Shown in pieces: positions 22,435 to 35,878 of a stretch of DNA of 64,000 bases (within the stretch, counting starts at the first letter, position 1; each line of letters opens with the position of its first letter). Both the position numbers and the translations under genes were made by a program. Source of the DNA: Stereum hirsutum FP-91666 SS1 (taxonomy: Eukaryota; Basidiomycota; Agaricomycetes; Russulales; Stereaceae); NCBI RefSeq assembly GCF_000264905.1, contig NW_006763134.1:1249712-1313711 (forward strand), given 5' to 3'. Below the pieces are notes generated by a model. The model was not told where the DNA came from, ran no database searches, and saw only the letters and a list, made by a program, of their open reading frames with translations.

Positions 22435-23362
22435 GGTGGACGCGACGGCGAGTATTAGATGCGACGGTGAGCGTTAGATGCGACACTGGCTCAGTGCTAG
22501 AGGCGACGTAGTGAAGTGCCAGCTGAGAGGAAGCAGGGAACGGTATAAGTAGAGGGGTGTGCCGAGCAGGACGATGGCGAGAGCACGACGTGGAATGATT
22601 GCATGCGGGGATTCGTCGACATGTTGCGCGTTTGCGGATAGCTCCGCTTGGACGATAAGACGGGAAATATGTCGTAAAATAACATTTCACTCATAGGGGG
22701 GCCCGTTATCCGGCTGCTGTATATTTGGAAGATTTAGACATGTTGAGAATCGAGGTGAGAGACGAGGACGCGGGTGTCCTGAAGAAGAAGAAGAGCGTGG
22801 TCACAAAAACATTGATCAAGATCAACATGTGGCCCAGATGTTCACACCGCTGACCGCTCCAGCTCGGGTCTGAACACGGATTGCAACTTTTCTGTTCCCG
22901 GTAGATATGTACAAAGGCAAATCGAGAGAGTACGACGTGTGCGTGCAAACGAAATGGAATAAAACCCTCTATAGTAGTACCGTTAACGACCCCAAGAAAA
23001 GAAAACAAGAGATATATGTATGCACTGTGACCTCGTCGTGAAAGGTGGGTAGAACTAAAACTATCATGATACGAGTACGTGGAAGTGGAATGGAGGTGGG
23101 AGGAAAGGAAGGAGGGAGGAAGGAAGGAGATATATGTGTATGTGTGTATGTGTGGAAAGCCAGGTAGTAGTAGGTACAAATTTCAACGTCCGCTCGTCCA
23201 TATTTCTGTTTTCGTAGTCTAAACTTCTGCCCAATATAAACGTACAAAGCACCCCCGTGTGACGACAAGCAACGTCCCCATTCTAGTAGCATCAAATCAA
23301 TATCAATAAACACCACCTCACTCACCGACCGACCATCCCCCACGCTCACTCACCAGCGCAGC
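22435..23362. other. Spacer between LAP4 and TPS2
   Basis: 5' of LAP4 and 3' of TPS2 (both minus). It contains a polypurine then GT-rich tract at about 23094-23155 (aggaaggagggagg..., then tgtgtatgtgtg). No gene seen. Confidence 0.5.
23094..23155. repeat. Polypurine/GT low-complexity tract
   Basis: GGA/AGG-rich run followed by an alternating TGTG/TATG run on the plus strand, downstream of TPS2 and probably in or near its 3' UTR. Confidence 0.6.
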
Positions 23363-26300
23363 TCAAAGCTTCGCCTCCCCCTCCTCCTGCTTATGCGCCT
23401 CCTTCTCCTCCTCCTCCTTCAACGCCCCATCCCTCTCCACCTTCCCCTCCACACACTCCCTCTCCACCTTCCCCTCCACACACTCCCTCGCCTTCTCCTC
23501 ATTCCCTTCCGCCAACTGCGTCAACTCCTCAATCACCTCCATCGGCGTCGTCACATGCCACCGCGCCAGAGTCCGCTTACTCGGATGTCCCACCGCCGTC
23601 GTGAATATCGCCTCGGGCACCAGCGCCAGCTCCCTCGCTTTGAATTCCACCTCCGCACCGGCGTTATGCGTCACGACGGACGGGTCCTTCAGCGTCGTCA
23701 CCGAGATCGGCGGTTCCATGACCAGAGGCAGTTCGGTCTCGGAGAACGCGAGCGCGCGGAACATGTCCTCGTCCGTCTTGTCGTCGCCTGCGCAGAAGAC
23801 GAATTCGGCGTCGGGGTTGTTGTACAAAATCCGTTTCACGATCTCGCCCTTGTTGACGGCTATCGGGCGCACTTCCAGGTTCTTCTTCCCGACGAGGACT
23901 GGAGGTAGAGTAACAACGTGATCAGCCGCTCGTAAAAAGGGAGGATTGAATGGGATGAATTATTACCTTCGATGGGACGCTTGTGAGCGACGTTGTTCTC
24001 CAACAGATCCTGGCACTGGCGACACTGGAACTGTCTAAAAACACACAAATCAAACCATCAGCTCACCTCAATTTCCCCTAGTCACAAGAAACCACTCACC
24101 CCCACTCCGGATCCGCCCCCCTATAATGCCACGTAATACTGCTCTTCTTCACCTCAATATGGCTCCCCGTCGTCCTCTCCGTATAATACCTAAACACCTC
24201 CAACACCTCCCCCATCCACTCCATATCCAAACTCTCCGTAAAATTCGTCCACCCCTTCTCCCCTTCCTCCCTAATGAACCCGCCATGCTCCGCACTCATC
24301 CCCAATCCCCCAATATGCCCCAAATGCGTCTCGAGGAACTGCTGATCCCGCCCCGAAATAATATACACAAGGTTCTTCGGATCCGCAGCGAGCGCCGTGA
24401 GCACGTTCAGCGCCGCGTCGCTCGGCACGGCCATGCTCGGCGTCTTCACGATCGGCGTCAAAGTCCCGTCGTAATCGCACATGAACAGCCGCTTGCTCGC
24501 GGACTTGTATCGCTGGAGCATGTCCACCGTGGGCAGGACGGGGGTTTGCCGGGCCATGTTCTGTCCGCCCATGACGCCGAGCAGGGTCTTGACGAGCATC
24601 GCGGCCCAGGTGTGCGAGGTCTGGGTGGTGACGACTTGCAGCAGCTTCGCGTTGCGGTCTTCTTTCTCGGCTTGGGACATCGTCAGCCCGCGGTTCATCG
24701 CCGCCGCGACTTCCTATAATGGATTCCGGAGTCGGCGTGGCGTGGCGTAGCGTGAGCGAGCGAGCAAGCGAGTAAGTGAGTGAGTGAGCGAGCGAGTAAG
24801 TCGGTCAGTCAGTTAAAGAGCAAGTACGGTCGTAGAAGGAGGGAAACACAAAACGCACCCCAAGATTCCACGGATTAATCTGCAGCGCATCCGCCATATT
24901 GCTCGAGATGCCCATAAACTCGCTCAACAACAACGGCGACTTCTTCGTCCTCGCCTGCGCGATCACGAACTCCATGCTCGTCGTGTTCATCCCGTCCCGC
25001 AGCGGGGTGATCACGCCGAGGTCTGCGGCGGACAGGAGAGCGTAGAACTCGTCTTTGCCGATCGTTTGGTGGCTGTAAAGCAAATGCCAGCGTCAGTGTC
25101 AGTGTTCAGTGTCGGGTTCAGAACACCATCAAGGGCGAAGGCGAAGGAAGGAAGGATGGGGAAGGAAGACATACTAATGATGCACAGGAATAAAATCCAA
25201 CCCTCCAAACTCCCCATTAATCGAGCTCACCAACTCGCTAATCTGTCTCTCCAGCTTTGGACTATCGCTCAACGCAGGGCTCGTCACCTGTATCAACACA
25301 ACATTGCCGATCCACTCCGGGTAGTCCTGGAGCAGCTTCGCGAACGCGCGTAACTTTTGCACGACGCCTTTCACGACGTCGAGCTTGTCCCGCCCGATGA
25401 TGATCTTTTTGCCGGAGTAGAGCTTGAGGAGGGCGGAGAGTTTGGGTTGGATGTCGGGGCGAGATCTGTGATACGTTCATATTTACATAACGTTTCGACG
25501 ATTAGCTTAGGTCCACGACGAGGGGAGGCTAGAGTGAGGGTGGGAAGGGAGATAGGAACGTACAAATCATTCTGCACCCTCTCCGCATCGACACCGACAG
25601 GACAATGCTTCACCGCCGTCACATGCCCCTGCACGTCGATCCCCCTCGCGGCAATCTCGTACCCGCAGACCCTGACGCACGAAGACGTGAAATGGCGAGA
25701 GTACGAGTACGTCTGGAAGCAGACGAGGTTTGCGCCAAGCATGCCGTCCAGGATCTCCTTGCGTCCTGTATCGACAATCGCAGTCAGTCAAATGTCCCCG
25801 CAAGTAAATGATGTCGAAAGAACCGGATTCGAATGACCGAAAGTGAAGAGGAGGAGGAGGAAGAGGAGGAGGAGGAGGAAAAAAGAAACTCACTAGGCAA
25901 GCACCTAAACACTTCCGAGCTCGGCCACGGCGTATGCACAAACAACCCCACGCACACATCCGGCGCGCTCATCCTCAGCAGCTTCGGGACCAACAACAAA
26001 TGATAATCGTGCACCCAGATGAGATCACCGGGCTGGTAGACGGAGAGGACGGCGCGGGTGAAGGCCGCGTTGGCTTGTTCGTACGGCGGCCAGTGGGTGT
26101 CTGCGGAGGCGGCGGAGGAGGAGAGAGATGCGGTGCCGTTGGTGGCACCGCCGACGTCTTGCCAGAGGAGGTAGTGGAAGAGGGGCCAGAGGGCTGTTTA
26201 GGATAGAAGAAGATGGGTTAGAGATGGAAGGGATGGACGATGAGGGATGGAGTGAACGTACTCTGTTTGCAGTAACCATCGTAATGACCATGTGCGACCT

Positions 26301-27380
26301 TGTCGTCGAGCCAGACTGGGACGTAGGTCGTCTTGCCATCGTCTTCATCCGTCTTGTAATTCGCGATATCTTCCTCGAGCGCAGCCTTGTCCTCTTCAGT
26401 GAGCGAATTAGCGGGGATCTTGATCTTCTCGCCGGCTACGGAGTAAGTACTTGGTTAGCGAACCACATCAAGACGTCGAGACTCCGATCGGTGAAACCAG
26501 GCGAGACGAGACCGGAGAGACGAAATCAGATAGATCATCGAGGGACATATTCAGTTCTCGCTGCAAACGGCGAAGAGCCTCTGCGAACAAGGAGCATAAT
26601 CTAAACTTGGTGAAAGCAGGAACCGAAGGCACGGGGTCATCCGATATAAGCCCGGACCGCAGAAATAGAAGCATGAGCCCGAACACACGAGCGCACGATG
26701 CAAACAAACATGGCAGGGGTGGAGAACTTCGATTTACATGTACAGTGCTTAATCTCGGCTGTCTGCGACGGGTGCAATCTGGCGTGGTTGGCCATACAAG
26801 GTAGATCAGAACCACTATCAATCGCTCCGTGCTCTTTCGAACGAAAAACCGAGACCCACGGAAAATTTGACGAGGCTCATCGGATTGCAGGTCGCATACA
26901 GAGGGAAGGAAGGAAGGATAGATGGAAGGAATGAATGGATGTGAGCATACCTGGTGAAGTCTGCGGGGACTCGATGTCGCCCGTCCAGCCGACGATGACC
27001 TGTTCGTGCGTGCCAGAGAGAGACTTGATACCACTGATCATAGCAGCATGTCCCTGTCTCGCACCAAGACTCCATTTCGGCCTGGGTCTCTGCTCGTCGT
27101 CTGCAGCAGCGGTAGGAACAGCAGCCGGAGGCTCGGAGGCCGCATCAGATGGTATGTCGGACGGCTGGACGGGGGGAGTGGCTGGTGGACTGAGGATACC
27201 GGGCTTGGAGGAGGAATGGAGAGTAGCGGTGAGGGGGAGGTAGTGGCAGACGTGGAGGACTCGACCGGAGAGGGGGATGCCCTTTGCGCGGTGCTCCTCC
27301 TCGCGGGCTTTAATAGTCGCACGGACTTCTTCTATGTGGATGGGCTCGAGGGGACGGCGGGGCTCGTGGAAGCTGTCCAT
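23363..27380 (-). CDS. TPS2: Trehalose-6-phosphate phosphatase with N-terminal TPS-like domain, 942 aa, 9 exons
   Basis: Dephosphorylates trehalose-6-phosphate to trehalose (stress protectant) in the cytosolic Tps1-Tps2 complex. Exons: 27380-26951, 26435-26262, 26193-25894, 25765-25564, 25465-25175, 25072-24859, 24713-24100, 24034-23967, 23898-23363; 2829 nt, in frame. The GT20-like part covers about residues 30-535 ('RVLHVCHYLPLTATLH', 'GYCKQTLWPLFHYLLW', 'VHDYHLLLVPKLLR', 'GRDKLDVVKG'); in Tps2 proteins this domain is structural. The HAD phosphatase part follows: motif I 'FMCDYDGTLTPIV' (Asp617, Asp619), a Lys in 'NKGEIVKRIL', motif IV 'CAGDDKTDEDMF'. The C-terminal tail is acidic and carries a tandem duplication (ECVEGKVER twice). 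A Pro/Ala-rich insert of about 50 residues follows the first strand. TATA and STRE-like sites lie upstream. Confidence 0.95.
24720..24820. repeat. GAGC/GAGT tetranucleotide tract in TPS2 intron 6
   Basis: Imperfect run of gagc, gagt and aagt units on the plus strand inside the intron between the exons ending 24859 and starting 24713. Microsatellite-like; no function inferred. Confidence 0.7.
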
Positions 27381-27418
27381 TGTCTAGGTAGAGCGTGTGG
27401 TTGTGGTGGATGGGAGAA

Positions 27419-27423
27419 AGGGG
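27419..27423 (+). promoter_or_regulatory. Possible STRE (AGGGG) upstream of TPS2
   Basis: AGGGG about 40 nt before the TPS2 ATG, between it and the TATA box. STRE elements bind Msn2/4-type factors in yeast stress genes in either orientation. The site is short, sits on the transcribed side of the TATA box, and may be chance. Confidence 0.2.
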
Positions 27424-27460
27424 GAAAGGAGCGGGGAGGTTAGAGACGAGGCGGGAGGAG

Positions 27461-27468
27461 TTATATAT
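27461..27468 (-). promoter_or_regulatory. TATA box of TPS2
   Basis: TATATAA read on the minus strand, about 85 nt before the ATG at 27380, at a sensible distance for a short leader. Confidence 0.45.
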
Positions 27469-30400
27469 GGCAAGTCAGAAAGTGTAGAGATCTGCGCGAT
27501 CGGGTTATCGCCTATGGCTGATCTCGCCTCCCCGCTCTGACCAGGCCGAGTCCTTTGCAGCTTGATTCGGCCCAGGTTCGCCTCTTGGCTTTGCCCTCTC
27601 TTCCGCTCGTCCACGCTCCCCGTTCTGCCCATTCTTTACCTCAACGACGTAGTTCATTCCGCTTGCCACCTCCTTCTATCCATCCATCCATCGTCCCGAC
27701 GTCCTGTCTATTTCCAGAACATCCTCGAATCCTTTCTCTCTCTCAACTCGTCCTTACCCGCAGTCTCGAATTTTCTCGCTTTTGTGTGCGTCATGCAAAC
27801 ATTTCCAGAGCGTCATGTGGTTACATCATTCTTCGCTCTCCACAAAATGCAAATTTCATTTTCGTTGCTGCTCGAAGTCGTCTTGATCTTATCTATAATC
27901 CTTCCGGAGCCGAAAGAAAAGCCAATCATTGTGGGCATTTGGCAATATACACCGTTCCCGACGTCGTTCAACATACATACCGCTCCACCTCACTTGCTCG
28001 CTCAGTCTCTGCGTCAAACCCTGTAACAACGCTCTTCTTCTCCATGTACACGTCGGATTCGTATGGCTCGCGCAGAATTTGTAGTACATATAGACACGCG
28101 CATGGGTGTTGTACCTCTAGTACTACAGTACCACACGGGCAACCGCTGGACCACCGCGACCCGCTTTGTCGCATTCACAAGCCTTCGGGCTTCACATATG
28201 GCTGGCACTGGGAATCTCGCAGACCTGCAGACCATTCGCTGTGCCTTGTGATCTTTCTGAGCGGGTATGGCATCCCTATCATTTGCTACGGTTGCTAGAT
28301 TGTTGACTTAGGCTCCCTGTTTCGTTTCGTGTCGTGTCGTGTCATATCGTACATATGATCTCGGTACGGCTTGTCGACAGGATATTTTCTAGTCGTTAGA
28401 TTATGTTCCAGTCAGCTTTCTGTACCTCGATTCCCGCCCATACCAATTCCCCGTACCGGTTGGGGTAACTCACCAACTCGCCCCTATATGAAGTCCTACA
28501 TAGAAACATCCCTCCAACCCCCAATTCGAGCAACATCCCTCCCCGGGCCCCATACCCGGCTCGGACTCATCGCACGGTTCAATCTCGCTGATCGTCCTAA
28601 GATCCGCTGGGTCTTGGTCTTCCTCGAGCTCTTATTCTCACCAGCTTCAGGGCCCGAGTACCGTACCGATCTCTCCCAGGTGGGAGATGTTACTACTAGT
28701 GAGGCAAGCACTGCTATATCATTACTACTACCGGGATCGTGTTGACAGGTATTCTCATCACACAGCTGTCCCATCCTGGCCAATGTCACTGGTGAGGAAA
28801 GTACTGTCATCACTAATACTACCGGGACCGCGTTAGCCGGTATCGTTGAGCGTTCAAGCACTAGTGACCGATTCAGCCTGTCCGTCTACCGATATAGTAC
28901 ATGGACGACGACCTCCCGGTCCGCGATGTCACCGAGGTTCTTTCGATGCTCTCAATTCAACCTCCGTTTTGAGACCTCGGCATTCAGATAACACGGTTGG
29001 AGGACGTTATGTCCTGCACATTCGAGTAACGGGTACGGGTCCTTGTGATCGTCGGATCGCGAGCCTGAGACCTAAGTAGGAAAACTCAGAATCAGATAGG
29101 GACTCTTCAACTTCAAAGGTTGCATGGATGGATCTCGTTGTGACCTCGGACGGGCCTGTGCGGGACGGAAGGGTGAGGGGATGGATGTTACCGTGGAGAC
29201 GTCCGTTTCGTGTAGTATCCTTCTTCTCCTCGTGCTAACGTACTGAGTCCCTCCAGGTCATTCCAGTCTTGCTTCAGAAGTAGGTACTTTCATGGAACAG
29301 GTATAATTGAAACGCCCTCCCTCAAGTGGTTGGATATAGTATCTTCAAGTTGGCGTAGACTTCTCTCTTTCCAATGAGTATCAATCTCTGCTCCTGACAA
29401 CGGATGCTTACATTGAAGCCCTCAGGAAGAAAGCCGAAGACGCATACGACATACAAACCCGAGGGGTAATGATGATCAACCATGGCATGCAAGTACCCAC
29501 ACTTTCTACATCTGTCTCTTCCCGAGTCGGATTTCTCGCTCTTCTTCTCCCCATGCTAACGTATTTTGAAAGCCGTAGCAATCACAGCCCTACCTCGCCA
29601 CTGGCATATATTCTCCCGAGTCATTCCAGAGCACATTACAACGCCTCCTTGGTAACTTATATTTAGCTGGACACAACATCTTCAAGTTGGCGCTGCCTTC
29701 TCCCGAGAAGAACACCGGAGACGTATAGTATTAGTATAGCATACAAAACCAAGATCATCCCGCGGTACGGTTTCAACGAAACGTTGTGAGTGAGCCATCT
29801 ATGAGACCCATTTTACGGTCATACGTGCCATGATACTCCGCCACTCTACTAGGTAATAGGTGTGGCACCTCCGAGCTAAGTTCAATATCACCAGCGTAAT
29901 AAATGCACGAAACCAGTCGCGGTCCACTCGGCATTGCGAAGCGACCTTCACGAGATCTGAGGCTGCTACTGTGCCGGTGGAGCTCGACCCCGGTCAGTGT
30001 CAAATCCGGCGACTTTTTGAAGTACCTTGACCCCGGCTAAAGGTCGAGCATCAACGCTGTTCACCACGACTCGCTGCGTTGACAATCTCGGTTCGTTCAC
30101 CCTTTCGCCATATCGTCATACAGACTCAGCGGATTCAACTCCTGCCCGAAGTATTTTGACGCTAGGAAACCTGAAGCCCGATCTCCAGCAGGACCTTCCT
30201 ACCTTCTTTCGTCCAATGGTTCGCGGTATGTAGAGTATCTGCCTCCCTTCCACATGTGCTTTCACGTTCCGCTCTGAAGGTCATGCTTCTTGCATTACAA
30301 CTGCTGCCAGGTCGCTGACGCGCCTATCCTCTATCTCTCATACATATATCTACAGGACCATCTCGTGCTCTACCCCGTATAGCGCTTTAACTTGGTACAG

Positions 30401-32030
30401 TTGTCCATGATTCATAGAAAGTATCACTCAGTCCCCTCGGCGAGGTTGAACCCTCTCCTAGACAATCCCCTTCGCATTGACTAGAGATACCCCAGCTCTC
30501 CTTTCTTGCTCCTTTCACCTCAGGCTTCTGTCATAGGCCTCGAAGTATCTTCGAATCCTGATCAGAGCTCGCAATGGTATCTCACGACTCAACTCTTTCA
30601 TCTTTCGACAAGAACTAAGAACTATTGGTTCAAGCATACCACTCCGCCGAACCCGTCATTCAACTTGAAACAGGGGAGCTACAGCACAAAGTCTGTGGAG
30701 TATAAAGGCAAGGTAATATCGACCTTCTTTCCTTCTTTCTTTCTTTCTTTCTCTTTTCTCCTTTCCCTTTCATGTACAAACACATCACCCACGTTCTCTC
30801 TTCCGATTCATCCGCCTTGGTTCATCCCCATACAGCCGCCAACTTCATTCTTGACTGTAGCGTCGGAGCCGGACTCTAGTTCCTAGCCCCCTACCCAGCC
30901 GCTATATCTGGGATCATGAATATAGAAATTCACTGATATAACGTCCGCGGCTCGGTGCTCAAAACCTGTACACCAAAGCTCCGGAGTTGCGAGAGAAGTA
31001 CGGGCTTGTTTGGAAGGGGCTTGTGACGGGTATTACCACCATCACTGTCCCTTCGTTCGGACAATGTGGACTGCAAAAAAAAAATCAGCTCGAGTTCTCT
31101 TGCCATAACACATGGCACACGGAGTGCCCTCTATTCGAGCTACATTCTCATGTACTTTTGTTATGCATTTCTCAAGAGGAAGGTCATTGTCCAAAGGGTG
31201 GGAACGTTGTTCGGACAGCCGCGCCCGCCAAAGTGTCCGAGACGCCCCACCTCCCCGCTCGACGTCCCGCTGTTATTATTGTTCCCAAACGACTTCGAAA
31301 ATGGTCTAGGAATGATTCGCCAAGATTTATGAGAGCTCGAACGTTGAGAAACGCTGGGAAATTTGGTGTGTTCTCGCACTGTCTGAACGACGGTTTTGTC
31401 TGAACGAAGGACTACTGAGAAGTAGTAGCGAGTAGGGTGTATTCATGGGAGCTGGATGTATGCGATGAACATTCAATTCATGAGCTATAAGCATGCTCTA
31501 ACACGTGGATGCATTGGCTTCTTTCTTGCAGATAGCTGGATGGTGAGGATCAGCTCATGACTGCTCGTAAAGATCAATAGATGTAGCCACTGGCAGCCCC
31601 CTGTGACAAGTCTCCACAGCGCACAGCCTCAGGATCTGTGTCTCCATTTCCTCTCCAGTCCCACAGGCTTACCAAAAATCACCACTGATGAGTATTTCCT
31701 CCTCAGCGTCCCTCAGCGGTCTTTCAACTGTAACCTTCCCTGTTGTGGTCTTCACGTCGAACCCCCTGGCCGTATAAACATGCAGGAGAACATCAATGAA
31801 GTGGGCCATAATCAAGCCAAGTCCATCGCTCAACCAAAGCGAATACATATAAGCAGAAGACTCGGAAAGGTCACCACCAATTGTGACGGCTCGTGGTCAC
31901 GGTACGTTCACTGAACGACCTAGCAAACAAGGTCACTGTTGATCTGTATACACACGTGTATATCGACGCGTACTGTTACACCTGAACACTCTGTCGCAGC
32001 TCTCGTAACACCAAGGAACTATCCAAACAC
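27469..32030. other. 4.5-kb gene-poor region with decayed repeats
   Basis: The longest frame (27555-28298, plus) shows no domain and looks like chance. Degenerate direct repeats are visible at 28687-28757 against 28782-28848, and more loosely at about 29220-29420 against 29530-29750. A CTTT/TTTC microsatellite lies at about 30735-30765. I found no RNA gene. The region may be a graveyard of old insertions or a long 3' flank. Confidence 0.5.
28687..28848. repeat. Degenerate direct repeat, two copies about 95 bp apart
   Basis: Copy 1 (about 28687-28757) and copy 2 (about 28782-28848) share blocks such as gtgagg.aag.actg and actaccggga.cg.gtt with roughly 70% identity by eye and a few gaps. Origin unknown. 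Confidence 0.5.
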
Positions 32031-35000
32031 CTACGCCTTACAACGTTTCTTGTGCTCCTCCCAATTGAACTTCTGACACTCAACCGAACAATACCTTACC
32101 TTCCTACACCCCTTACACTCCATCAACTTCGGGTTACCCTTCCCTCTGCACGCAAAACACTTCCTCGCCTCCGGATCGCGAATGACCGTCTCGAGGTACG
32201 AAACTGCAAACAAAGGCGAAAGCGCCAGCCTCGTAACATGTGGCGCGAACGGCCGCCACAGTTCGACCTTCTGCATCCCCTCGACGTCCTTCCCTCTCCC
32301 ACAGCTACACAGCGGGACCTTCTCCATGTCGGTAGACAGTGGAATACGTCCTGCGGATTTGTACTCGCAGTTGGGTCCGTGCGTCCACGACGCGCGCGAT
32401 CGCTCGACGAGGGCGGGCAAGAGCCGTTTCCACAGCTGCATCTCCGCCGGATGGATCGTCACTGTGGTATTTATATTCTGCGGCGGTCCACCACGGAGGA
32501 GCTTGACAAAGTCGGGTTCGATCCTGTTCATCAGCTCGTGCTGGAGCGGAAGCACGAAGGCGTCGCAAATGACGGTATGGCACGGCAGATCGAACCTCAG
32601 CTCATCGACGAAGAGGAGCATGTCGCAGTTGTTCTTCCCTGTTTTGGGGTCCTGCAGAGCCAGACTGAAGACGCATTTTCCGGTGGCGGGGCCGCTCAGG
32701 CTCCCAGACGGCGACGGTAAGCATGCAGAACGCATGATTATCCCGTGGAGGCGTATTTTGAGAGCCGCGAGCGGATCCTGCTGTGCGAGGTTGTTTTGTG
32801 TTTTATTTTTCTTCTCCTTGTTTGCGTTCTTCTCTGTACTGTTGTGGAGAGCGCGTTCGCGTTGCGAGAGTTGAGAGCCGACGTGAGGGTTGAGCCATTC
32901 TTCGAGGTTAGAGGCGTTGGATATGTTGAGGATCGGGAGACGTTTCAAGTTGACTCGGTGGATATTCCATGGGCTGATGCCCTGTGGCCGGTTGAAGACG
33001 CAGAATGGATCGAGCTTCATGCCTTCTGTTTGGAATGGACGAAAGACGGGGACGACCACCTAGGATGCGAACAGCGGAAGAGTGAGCGAAATTGAAATAA
33101 ATAAAAAATCAGAGGAGATATTTCATACCTCGAGATAATGTGAAGTTCTCGCGAGACGAAGCTTTCGAGATTCGCTCATGATAGGGAAAGGGTACACGAT
33201 ATCCTGACTTGACGAGCCAATGGCCACGTTCAACGCGGAAGGCGAGATCTGCGTCACTCGTGGAGTGGAGGTGCGGAAGAGCTCCTGCAAGGCCTCGCCC
33301 TCCACAGACAACTTGACAGTCAACGACTGAACCGCCTCGCAGTCTTCGTCAAGGCGAACAAAAGCAGGCGTCGATGTTCCGATAGCGCCACAAGACTCGA
33401 TTGTGGAGGAGGTAGGCGCCACGCGAACAGCACCGACGGAACGCTGCTCGGGAACGATATAGACACGCGATTGATCCGTAAGGGGTGCGCGGAAGACAGT
33501 GAGATGACCGTCTAAATCACCGAAAAATGTCCCGGATCCCACGGTCGATCGGAGCGCGAACCCAGCGCTGAGCGTATTGGGATGTTCGAAGGAAGTCAAG
33601 TACGTGGTAGCTATCGTGAATGAGACGACGAGAGGCGCGTCTCCCCGTAGGCCTGCGGGATCCTCTATGAATTGAACGGAAGGTCTCCTTCGTGTTCCCG
33701 TGCGAGTAATGCGTCCCCACATAGGATGCAGTCCTGCGAAGATATTATGTATGCTCTTGCCTTTGATGTCGCATTGCAAAAGTGGTGAATGGGCAGGATA
33801 TTTGCGGAAAATAGCTAAGCTCTCGCGAGGGACGACGAGGAAAATTCGGACCATGGTGGGTAAAACGTCCCATTCTGAAAACGGACCTATCTTGAGCGGG
33901 GGCGAAGATACGTAGGCGGGCGGGTCGTGGACTCCGTGGCGCCAGAGCTGACCATGTAAGTCCTGGCAGTTGTTCAGATCCATGGGCATGGATCGATCGG
34001 CGTCCAAGATTCCCAAGAAACGTTCCAGGACGTCGCCCCACTGCGCCGGCGAGAGCCTCAGTCTGTCTCTGACCATCTTCAGGAACAGGACAAAGCTCTC
34101 GCGGGAATAGTGATCACGGTTAGCGTGAGTGAGGGCTCCGAGAAGGTTTCTACGCGCGCCGTTTCGCTGAAACCATGTGCGGCTGTCCTCCTCCTCGAAC
34201 ATGCGATGGTACATGTCGTAAAGATGGGTCCCAAGCTCCACAGGGTCGAACACAGGCGGTCGACTGGCTTGCTTCCAGATCGATGAATCGGACTCGATCG
34301 TCGGTGGCGACTTCCATGTGGTAACTTGATGGAATTGGGTGGCGGTCCGCTTTAAGGCGATCTCGTAGGCCATGAGCTCGTGCGTATTGGAACGTGTTGT
34401 GAACCCGGACACGTAGTCCACGGGACAGACACCGATGAGCATGTTCATGAGCGTGACATCCGAATACAGACGATCGATGAAGTCTTTGGTGGCATTCTTC
34501 TCTTTGGATATGAGTGACTCGGTGTACATGACACTCGCGTGGGGGTATGCGGAAAGCATTGGGATCGCGGCGGTCAGGACGTTCAAAACACCTGGACATC
34601 GTCAGTAATGAACGACGTCGGAAACACCGGCGTGCATACATACCAATATGGTCGACCAAGTTCGAAGTGTCGATTACGTTGAATAGCGGCGGGGGTATAC
34701 CCTCGATGTCGCGACGCAAAGCACTAGAAACGTCTCCCTCGCTCAGAACAAGCAACTGAGACTTCCACGGTGCGACGGGGATGGAGGAGGCTGGTGAGCC
34801 TGTTTCAACGAAAAGCTGCAACGAACGGGACACGGCTGTAGCTTCGCCCACAATGAATCGGACGACCGGGTTCGTCGGTTTTGTAGGGGAGGTAGAAGCT
34901 TTGAAGCTCGTGCACCAGTCCTTGAACTGGATTTTGGCAACCTCGACGAGGTCATGAGGTCGAACAGAGTGCGGACTGTTGTTGAACGCGAGCGCGAGAT

Positions 35001-35878
35001 GGAAAGGGGTCACCGGATCGGTCCCGTAATGAACATTACACCCTTCTCCGCCTAGTGAATATACCAGGGTAGGATTCAACTTCATGGCAGCAGTGTCAAG
35101 CGCATCGTCAAAGAACGTTGTCCCGGTCTTCCAGTAGTGGTCTTCCAGCTTTGCTGCAGCATCGAACGCGTGAATCATGAAAAGGCCTGCCGATCTGGCT
35201 CCATTCCCGAGCGTTTTAGACGGTCGAGACTTAGCCACGGCCTTGAACGCTTCGCGGATGGCTTTGATGCGCTTGTCAGGCAGAGTTTTCATTTCAACAT
35301 AAAGTCTCCAGTGGCGCCGTACTTCTTCGAGAGTGTAAGCTGTACACATCTTGATATAGCGCCCATACGGAGAGTTTCGCCAGCCCTGTATGGTCTCGGA
35401 GTGATTGATGAGTTTGGAGCAATGCTCGACAAGTGTCGCGTGAGATTTGTCGTCAAGATGCATGTGGATGTATACGTTCCAAATGACGGTGGAGGGTGAG
35501 TGTCCATCTGCGGCCATTGTGAGCAAGATTATGTTGCGCGCTATCACGAGGGATGAGTTCGAATCGTTTGAAACAGAAGCGGAGCCAAAATCATTGCATG
35601 CATACCTAAAACGGCTGGGTCGATATCACAACAAGTGAAGTCCAAAGGACGAGTGACTGTAGTCGTGATTGAGCAACAACACGCACAGGGAGAACAAACT
35701 ACGCACTCTCGTCGGATTCGCAGAAGATCGTATACATCACATTCCTAGGATCCCCGCATCCCAGCAGAAGTATATTCGCGGATTCCTCCGGGGCCAGGTC
35801 TCTGATAAGACATACAGCAGACGTATTTCCTATGGGATAGAAGAAATATGTTTCGGGCCAACAGAGCAAATGCACCAT
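32031..35878 (-). CDS. DUF4470 plus MYND zinc-finger protein, 1203 aa, 5 exons
   Basis: Member of a family expanded in Agaricomycetes; molecular function unknown. Exons 35878-35707, 35656-35606, 35540-34644, 34591-33129, 33059-32031; introns 50-69 nt; 3612 nt, in frame. The N-terminal DUF4470 region (about residues 1-150) reads 'WPETYFFYPIGNTSAVCLIR', 'ANILLLGCGDPRNVMYTIFC', then 'RPLDFTCCDIDPAVLARNII', a layout recalling a Rossmann/methyltransferase-like fold. The long middle has no motif I can name. The C-terminal MYND finger (about 1160-1202) is 'CFACRGKGNPKLMECKGCRK' followed by 'VRYCSVECQKFNWEEHKKRC', with all zinc-binding Cys/His present; MYND fingers usually bind Pro-rich partners. An earlier in-frame ATG at 36001 would add 41 residues; 35878 was chosen because family members start just before the 'WP.T.FFYP' motif. 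Confidence 0.85.

Noticed and set aside
27555..28298. 247-aa plus-strand frame upstream of TPS2
   Set aside because: Composition looks random; overlaps the TPS2 promoter side and has no domain or splice continuation.
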